Below are positions 57,174 through 64,000 of a stretch of 64,000 nucleotides of DNA, piece by piece (the stretch's first letter is position 1; each line of letters begins with the position of its first letter). The notes below the pieces were generated by a model that made no database searches, was not told the origin of the DNA, and saw only the letters and a list, made by a program, of their open reading frames with translations. The stretch comes from Cryptomeria japonica (lineage: Eukaryota > Streptophyta > Pinopsida > Cupressales > Cupressaceae): positions 180,378,977 to 180,442,976 of the forward strand of contig NC_081411.1 in NCBI RefSeq assembly GCF_030272615.1, given 5' to 3'. Position numbers and translations under genes: made by a program.

Positions 57174-60100
57174 ATGGCTTCTTCATCCCCCATTCTTGAA
57201 TTCATTGCAAATCCTACTATTGTGGAAAATATAAAACAACCTAGACCAGTCTTTAAGATAATCCCTAAGATAGAAAAGGTGGATAACTCTATTGGTGCAT
57301 TTTTGAAAATCCCGAAAGGAGTTGCTTTTGCTGAAGACCCCAAGGCATACATACACTCTAACATTGAAAGTTTAGGGTTTGAAGATTTAAAGAATATGTT
57401 CATGAATGTTATTGCTGACAAATAAGGTATAGTTAAACCAGAACACAAGATTGTTGAGGATTTAGGGTTCATTGACATCCTTCACATGCTTGAATTTTTA
57501 GATGAGATTATCCATTATGTTCTTAGCAGAGTTCACAGTTAATTTTTGTGGTTAGATTCAGTTTTCAAGATCACTAAGGAAGCAATTAGAGCTGTTACTA
57601 GTTTACCTTCTATCGGCACTAGGCCTGATAAGAAAAAAAAATTCCAAACAAAGAGGTTATGAGCTTAACTAGCGCTACATTTGACAAGAGATCACTTAGG
57701 GTTAGTGATATAACTAACAACAATGTTAAGTATGATAGTATGGTTATTGGATACAAAGTTGCTCATACTAATAGGCTAAATTTGTATCAAGTTTATGCAT
57801 TCATAGTGCCTATGAGATGATTATGAACAATGCTAAAATTGACATCTGTGAATGGTTGAAAGATGAATCGTTAGAGAATTTGAGCAAGATCAAAGGTGAC
57901 AAGAAGGGAACTTTCAAGTTTGGGAACTTGATTGTATGATTAATGCTATATTTCTCAAAGGAGATTCCCAATAGTGGACACAAGGAATTTGCCTATGATA
58001 TTTATGTTGGTAAACAAATAAAGGAGGCAATTAACGATATAGGCTCAGATAGTGACAAATTGGTAAAAGAGTACTTTAAGGATTTTCAAGCAAAAATGAG
58101 GCAAAGGGAAAGGATTCCTCAAAGCATTGTAGACAAATATGAAAAACAAATATGCTTTTTGATTAAAAGAGATGAAGTATGAATGGAGGTAGTTAAACCT
58201 AGAACTGTCTAGATAACAAAGATGGGCTATGAGGTGGATTCACACATCTTGAGACTTAGAATCATATGATAAAATACTCCTAGATGCTCCACCAGAACAG
58301 ACAAAGGAGATATTTGGTAATGCTAAAACTATTGAGAAAGGTGTTGAAGTTAAGAAGCAGAAAAAGAAAAGAGACAAGGTAATGAAAGATGCTTTGAATT
58401 TTGTTGAAATTGTTAAGAAAGGCTTATTGAAACTTGATTTGATGAAGGATGTTGTTGCACAAGAAAGAAAAGCAAAACAAAAATGGGTAGCACATATCTC
58501 TCCCATGGTTACCTCATCCAATTCTAATAGTGATAAGGCAACTAAATTCAAAAGAGTTGAAAGGAAGAAAAGAAAACCCTCATTGGCACCTGTTCCATCT
58601 CCAAAGAAATCAAGGAAACTGAGAAATAAACACCAGGCGGTAAGAGAGCCCAATGGTCAAAAGAAGAAAGTTACACCAAAGAAGAAACCGGAACCAAAGG
58701 AATTTGATTCTCTTTCACCGGAAGAGTTGGTAAATGAAATAACTCAAGATGGTAATCTTGGTAATATTAATAAATTCTATCATTCTTTTAAGGATTCAGA
58801 TAAGGATACCATTGAGGAAAGCATTATTTTGTATCTAGATATATACAAAATAGGTTCTTATTGAGATCATAGATTTTCTACCTAATAATTTGTATTTGAG
58901 ACTGGAGCCAAAAAGAATGTCTATTATGGAGTTAGATAGGAAACTAAAGGTTGAGGCATTGTTAGTTGTGCATCGTATTAATTCCAAGCAAGACATAGAT
59001 GATTTAATATCTAAAGCTAACATGATTGTTTTGTGAGTGGTCACCGACAAGTTAGTCTTATGGCCAATAGAGTAAAAGAGATTGCAGATGAAACAACGAA
59101 TAAGTGGGATATATTATTTGTTGAGAAAGAGAAGAGAGAAGAAAAAGACAGACAAAAGGTTGATAAATTATTTACAAAAGTATATCAGAAGATAGATAAG
59201 GGTAAGGGTAAGGTTGGAAATATACCGAATATTATAGTTAAGGACAACTTACCACCACTAGCACCGGACACCCCATCGGTAGTAGCAGAGGCATCGACAA
59301 AAATGCAAAATGAGCTTGGAGAAGATAAGTTAGAGGAAGTAAAAGCAAATAATGTTGATCCCGAGTCACACATTCTATTCACAATGAATGTTGACACTTA
59401 GGATATCAATATTGTGTTGGATAGGGACACTGTAGAGGAAAAGAAAGCTAAAGCTACAAATGTTGAGATCTTTGAGTCACCGGTCAACACTGTTGACAAT
59501 CAACAAAACATTGAGATATTGACAGAAGCGGAAAAGGAACAAGAACAGACACAATCTAAATTGGTAGGAAATGAAAATAAAAATGAGAGTAAGTGTGAAG
59601 ATAAGGAAGAAAAAAATGGATAAAGAAGAGTTTAAGGATGGAAGAAAGGAAGCAAAGCGGTTAAGGCAACTGAGCAGGTATATAAAGAAGAAAAGAAAAT
59701 TATTGCAGTACCTAGCTCTTCTCCCAGTACATCAACCATAGATTACAGACTGACAAATTTCACTGATGTATTACTAAATTCAATAAAGAAGATAACAAAA
59801 TGCAATGCCTTAGCATTTAAGGCTATTGATGATTCTTCACCAATCTTGCAGATGATTGCACCGGCATGCAAGGTTGATCACATTGTTGGGTCTATATGTA
59901 AATTGGACACATTGTCCAAATTCATTTCTTCTAATATTCAAACTGTAGATAAGATAAATGAGGAGACCATTTAGGAAAGGGTAAATAAGGAGAAGGATAA
60001 TTTCTTTGACAAAACAATAAAGGACTATACAAGATAGATTGATTTTTTGTTACCGGCACTGAATTCCACCACTCTGGAATACAAGGAATTGTGCAGGGAA

Positions 60101-60532
60101 GCATGAAAACCACACCATTTAACAAAAGATATTGATGAGAAAATAAAGAAGACACAAAAAGAGATTGATGAAATTGCTGACAATATGATTGGTTCTTCGG
60201 AACTCACATTAGTTTTGGATTAAGAGATGGAAATTTATGAACAGAAGATTGAGAAGTTGGAAAAGGAAAAGGCAAGGCTAAGAATGAAGACCCAGGAGTT
60301 AAAGAACAAGCTTGGTCCTAGAATGGATAATTGTTTAACACACCAGAATGAGCTATCTAAGGCATCTATTCAAGGAGAAAGATCTCCGGAGCAAAAAATG
60401 CATTATCTCACTGGTATGATCCGACAGATAGACACTATAATTTCTGATAGTACTAAGTTTGTGCAAGGTCTTAACTTAGTTTTGGAAGACATTTTCAAGA
60501 TTGTACATAACCGGCTACGAAATTCTTGGTAA
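57174..60532 (+). pseudogene. NAR-A3 ORF2, full-length layout, unknown family
   Basis: About 1,100 codons in several frames. Block 1 (57174-57425): MASSSPILEFIANPTIVEN, GAFLKIPKGVAFAEDP. Block 2: FLWLDSVFKI, SLPSIGTRPDKK, HSAYEMIMNNAKIDICEWLK, FGNLIV, LYFSKEIPNSGHKEFAYD. Block 3 (58382-58864): lysine-rich, RVERKKRKPSLAPVPSPKKS and KKKVTPKKKPEPKEF, nuclear-localisation-like. Block 4: acidic repeats of DNLPPLAPDTPS and VDPESHILFTMNVDT. Block 5 (59760-60532): CNALAFKAIDD, KLDTLSKFISSNIQ, then coiled coil QKIEKLEKEKARLRMKTQEL ending RNSW-TAA. A1 has blocks 1, 2, 4 and 5. No similarity to protease, integrase, RT or RNase H. Position after gag and before the polypurine tract could suit a structural or accessory protein. 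Confidence 0.7.
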
Positions 60533-60564
60533 ATTTTTAATTTTTGATACTTTTGACATACTTT

Positions 60565-60723
60565 GTCATTGATGTCAAAGGGGGAGTAGTGGTGTAATGA
60601 GAAAAATATATAGAAGGAGATCATTTGCTCAAGGGGAGTACTCTCAATTTTTGGACTTCATTTTTGGATATTAGTTTTTGGATTTTTCTTGTGAGTGTTG
60701 CCATCAATGCCAAAGGGGGAGAT
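60565..60723 (+). other. NAR-A3 repeated polypurine tracts
   Basis: CATTGATGTCAAAGGGGGAG near 60567-60586 and GCCAAAGGGGGAGATTG before the LTR TGTTGG at 60724. Same spacing and wording as NAR-A1. Confidence 0.85.
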
Positions 60724-61610
60724 TGTTGGTATTATACACTCATATGAGAATGGTTGATGTTGTCATTGATGGAAACCAATTGGTAACATGGTTCATAGGC
60801 TATACCGATAATAGATTTTATCTACCGGCACCGACAATTACAACAAGGGTTATTCACATTGGCATCCAGTTACATCGGCAACGGAGCCTACCAACACTCC
60901 AAGCCCACTTGGAAATAATATTGTTTATGTGGAATGTATTGTAATGTAATATTATTTATATGGCCGACATGATGTATTATAAAGACTCATATATGTATGA
61001 GATCTTGTAGGTCATTTTGTAAGCAAGATAGATGATAGGATATGATATGTAAGGAAGTGGTAATATGTGATAGGTTATGATAGAGAATAATTGTTCATGC
61101 ACTTTGATGTATTTATCTTAAGAGTGAATAAGAGCAGAGCAAAGAAAAGAAAGGTTTATAGTAGAGGTATCAGATAGAGCTTAAACTGGTATTGAGTCCA
61201 ACATAGCAGATGCTATTTTGAGTAGTACATTGTTATTGGATTTAACGATCCAGTTGTAGTAAGTGGGACTCCTTTTTGTTGTTGAGCAGTGAGCTCTAGG
61301 CAATTGGCCTTCCTGCATGTGTAGACCCCTATTGTATTAAGTAATATTTATTCATATTGGCCTGTGAGTAAATATTATGGGTCACAAATCCCATCGAGGA
61401 TTTTCCCCTACCGGGTTTCCTCACCAAAAATATGTGTTATGGTGTGGATTGATGCTTATTCTTTTGTTTCTATTTACTGCATTATTATTTGCTTACCAGT
61501 ATATTAATTTGGGTTATAAAGTTGCAAACAAATTTAAAATTTTCAACCACCGGTTAGACACTGATTCGCCCCCCCTCTCAATATCTTTGGGACTAACCAA
61601 GTATCTAAGA
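60724..61610 (+). repeat. NAR-A3 3' LTR (887 bp)
   Basis: TGTTGGTATTATACACTCAT to GTATCTAAGA (last bases CA changed to GA). The right flank AGCTA compares with GGCCA on the left: three of five bases equal, two transitions, a decayed target duplication. The transposase reading frame continues right after it. Confidence 0.93.
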
Positions 61611-63330
61611 AGCTACACTTTAAAGAAGAATCTTGTCATCTCAAGCTTTCATTGGGAGCAGACGGTGTCAATCCATTTGGAGAGATGAGATCTATTTACT
61701 CGGTGTGGCCAGTTTTTGTTATCAACAATAACATTCCTCCATGGATGTCAATAAAGAGGGAGCACATAATGTTGGTGATGATTGTTCTAGGTATTTTATC
61801 ATTTAATAGTCATCTACATTTAATTATAAATATTGTAGTAAAATGGTCATAATAATTATGTAATGTTTTTGTTCATTCAACTAGGTAAGTACCAAGTTAA
61901 ATATATGAATGTGTATATTGAGCCTCTTATCGACGAGTTGTTGGAGTTCTGGAATGGCGTCACTATGTATGACGTCTCTAGACCAATAGGACAAAGACAA
62001 TTTCAATTCCATGCAATTCTTGTATGGATAATACATGATGCCCCAGGGCTAACACATTTTTGTGGTATGTTACAGTGTTCATGTTGCACATTATAATTAT
62101 AATTATAAAAATTAACATATTTAATCCAATTATACATTATCTTGTAGGTCTTCAAACAAAGGGAAAATTTGCATGTCCATTTTGTGGTCCAAAGATGAAA
62201 TCCCATCATTAAAAAAGTTTAGGAAAGTAGGTGTTTGATGAGTATAGGTACTTCCTCCACAAAAATCATAAGTATTGAAATACTGAAAAACACCTTTTCA
62301 ATGGGAAAGAAGAGACTACATCAAAGCCACGAAGAATGACACCTTGCCTATGGAAGTTGGAATATAATAGAATTAATCATCAAGGTAATGTGATTCCATC
62401 TAATGGTTTATGTTTGGAATTTGAATTTTTCTATTGTGTTTTGTTTACTGATGATGTAATTGATGATCGTGAAGGTCATCAAGGCATTAATGACCACCTT
62501 CCAAAGGGACTAAAAAGTTATCCAAGACAATTTAGTAGGTTTCCCTACTACGAGCAGCTACAAATTGTGCATTTGTTTAATACTATGCATATTGAAAATA
62601 ATATAACAGAGACATTATAGAAAATATTGGAGGGAAGGCATGACAAAGAAAAAATTGTCAAAATTTGTAGTGACATTCAAGAATCCAATCATGCAATGAA
62701 AAATGTCATTCAATAAAATAGAAATGGAGATCAGATTAATATAAGTTTCCTTCCTTGGTTATTAACGAGCCAACAAAGCAAGTCTATAAAAGAAGTCATA
62801 CAAAAAATTGATTTCCCACAGGATTTGCAATGAACATAAACAATCTCATATCAAAGAAAAGTGAATTTGGGCCAGGGATGAAAACACATGATTGGCATAC
62901 CTTCATTAAGGTAATTCATGTTCTTGCTTATTTACTAAATATTTGTATACTACACATGTACTTTTCATTTTATTATGTTAGAAAATAATGAAAACATTAT
63001 TTGATAATTGTCGTAGTACGTTCTACCTCTATCTCTCCCAGACAACTTTGATAATAATGTCAAGCAATTCATATATGATCTTGGAAAATACATGAGGTAA
63101 GTAGTGATCTTTTTTCAATTTGTTGTATAGATAATATATTTGCAATTTGTTTTACTTGTTATGTAATATATTGTATATTATTTTTTAAAGTCTCGTTTAT
63201 ATATATTTGTGTCTTGAATCTCTTCTAGGTGGTTGTCATCTAAAGAAATCCATAAAGAAGATATAAAATACGGGAAGAGAAAAATTCCTCATTTAATGTG
63301 TGAATGTAAGAGTGTCTACCTTCACCTTGT
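61611..63330 (+). pseudogene. CACTA TNP2-type transposase, 3' part
   Basis: It continues HFKEESCHLKLSLGADGVNP, YSVWPVFVINNNIPPW and MSIKREHIMLVMIVLG. Introns with GT-AG ends, each joining in frame: 61791-61884, 62065-62147, 62385-62474, 62911-63016 and 63097-63228. Exons encode KYQVKYMNVYIEPLIDELLE, RQFQFHAILVWIIHDAPG, KFACPFCGPKMKSHH, GLKSYPRQFSRFPYYEQL with HLFNTMHIENNI, then KTHDWHTFIK joined to YVLPLSLPDNFDNNVKQFIY and WLSSKEIHKEDI. This is the conserved Transposase_21-type core and the start of the following domain. Several stops. The gene ends abruptly near 63330, before the family's usual C-terminus. Confidence 0.85.
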
Positions 63331-64000
63331 ACAAAGATTCTTTAATAACTACCAGTGCTGGTGGGAGATGAGCTGGATGTCGGTGATGGGATAGGTGTTG
63401 TCAATTCACCATGATCAAATACATCCTCCCAAGAAAGTGGTCTCCACTTAGAAATTAAAGTAAACCGATGTCGAATATTCCAATCTTGTCTATCATCATC
63501 ATAAATCAATTGTGGAGAAAAATAAGATTCCCACTCAAGTCTCATCTTAGTGATGACATGTACACATACTTCTCTATGAAGTTAATGGTTGGGATTTACT
63601 TTATCAAGTCCAACATTTGTGAAGAAATTTATCAGTTGGCTTGTACATGGAGCAAGAGGTGTGATTAGCCATGTGAAGAAGGGTCTCCTAATAAGGTGAA
63701 CTAGTAAAAGATACTGATGGTCATTTTGGATCCTTAGGATTGAGGATTTTCCATAAGCATCATTTGTAATAATAGGATCTAAGATACATTCGAGATTGGC
63801 TAAAGTGTCTACTGCATAAGTTGCACTATCCTTGAATTTATGATTTCCTCCCTTGAGAAGACATGTTCTTTGGGAAATATGGTGCAATGTTATAAAATGG
63901 ACGTCAAATTCTTTAGAGATATGAAATCCGGGATATGGAGGTGGATTAACTAGATTTTGCATAAATACTCCAGGGGGTTGTCTACTCAGAAAATCAGCAA
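63331..64000 (-). pseudogene. Minus-strand reading frame with RNase H-tail motif, unknown element
   Basis: Read from 64000 leftward the frame is open: ADFLSRQPPGVF, NPPPYPGFHISKEFDVHFI, HISQRTCLLKGGNHKFKDSA, YGKSSILRIQNDHQYLLLVH, then a stop at ~63580 and a further open part RLEWESYFSPQLIYDDDRQD, ISKWRPLSWEDVFDHGEL ending SSSSPTSTGSY-stop at ~63342. ADFLSR is the kind of motif that ends the RNase H domain of Ty3/gypsy elements and of plant pararetroviruses (caulimovirids). The ~200 codons after it are unknown to me. It is either an endogenous caulimovirid or gypsy remnant, or an unrelated protein with a chance motif; sequence beyond 64000 would tell. Confidence 0.4.

Overview
The window is repeat-rich nuclear DNA of a seed plant. 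I see no intact host gene, rRNA, tRNA or CRISPR array. Almost everything recognisable is a transposable element in some state of decay: Ty1/copia elements with Sirevirus-type ends, two Ty3/gypsy elements, a CACTA (En/Spm) DNA transposon, and a group of LTR elements that carry no polymerase. The element types fit a large plant genome. A gymnosperm is plausible from the style and density of the repeats, but the sequence does not prove it.

Layout. 1-394: unassigned. 395-5357: pol-less element NAR-A1. 5358-8607: internally deleted copia element COP-1 with its 3' LTR. 8608-9072: minus-strand copia fragment. 9073-14679: second pol-less family, NAR-B1, broken by a 1.9 kb insert (10529-12400) and cut off by COP-2. 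14680-22477: COP-2, arranged LTR-internal-LTR-internal. 22478-24965: LTR scrap and the 3' end of minus-strand gypsy element GYP-2. 24966-26461: 5' end of NAR-A2. 26462 to about 52390: gypsy element GYP-1 with two RNase H domains, interrupted by complete copia element COP-3 (32437-39795, perfect 5-bp target duplication) and by a 5 kb AT-rich insert (43964 to about 49003). 52391-53599: unassigned. 53600-63330: CACTA transposase gene with at least seven short introns, split by complete element NAR-A3 (54745-61610). 63331-64000: minus-strand reading frame entering from the window edge, starting with an RNase H-tail-like motif.

Nesting order read from junctions: CACTA was hit by NAR-A3. NAR-A2 was hit by GYP-1, which was later hit by COP-3 and by the 5 kb insert. 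NAR-B1 was hit by COP-2. Removing COP-3 plus one target copy restores the GYP-1 frame. Removing NAR-A3 plus one target copy restores the CACTA frame.

The most interesting system is the NAR group. At least three related copies (A1, A2, A3) and a distant relative (B1) encode a Gag-like protein with a long coiled coil and an array of four CCHC zinc knuckles (eight in B1). A1, A3 and B1 also carry a second long protein unrelated to pol. No protease, integrase or reverse transcriptase lies between the LTRs of A1 and A3. Their LTR tails, Met-initiator-type primer sites and repeated AAAGGGGGAG tracts match those of the copia elements here, so the likely interpretation is a non-autonomous family mobilised by Sirevirus-type copia enzymes. 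Decay is mainly by point stop codons; COP-3 keeps one frame over 1,376 codons with 14 stops, 11 of them TAG.
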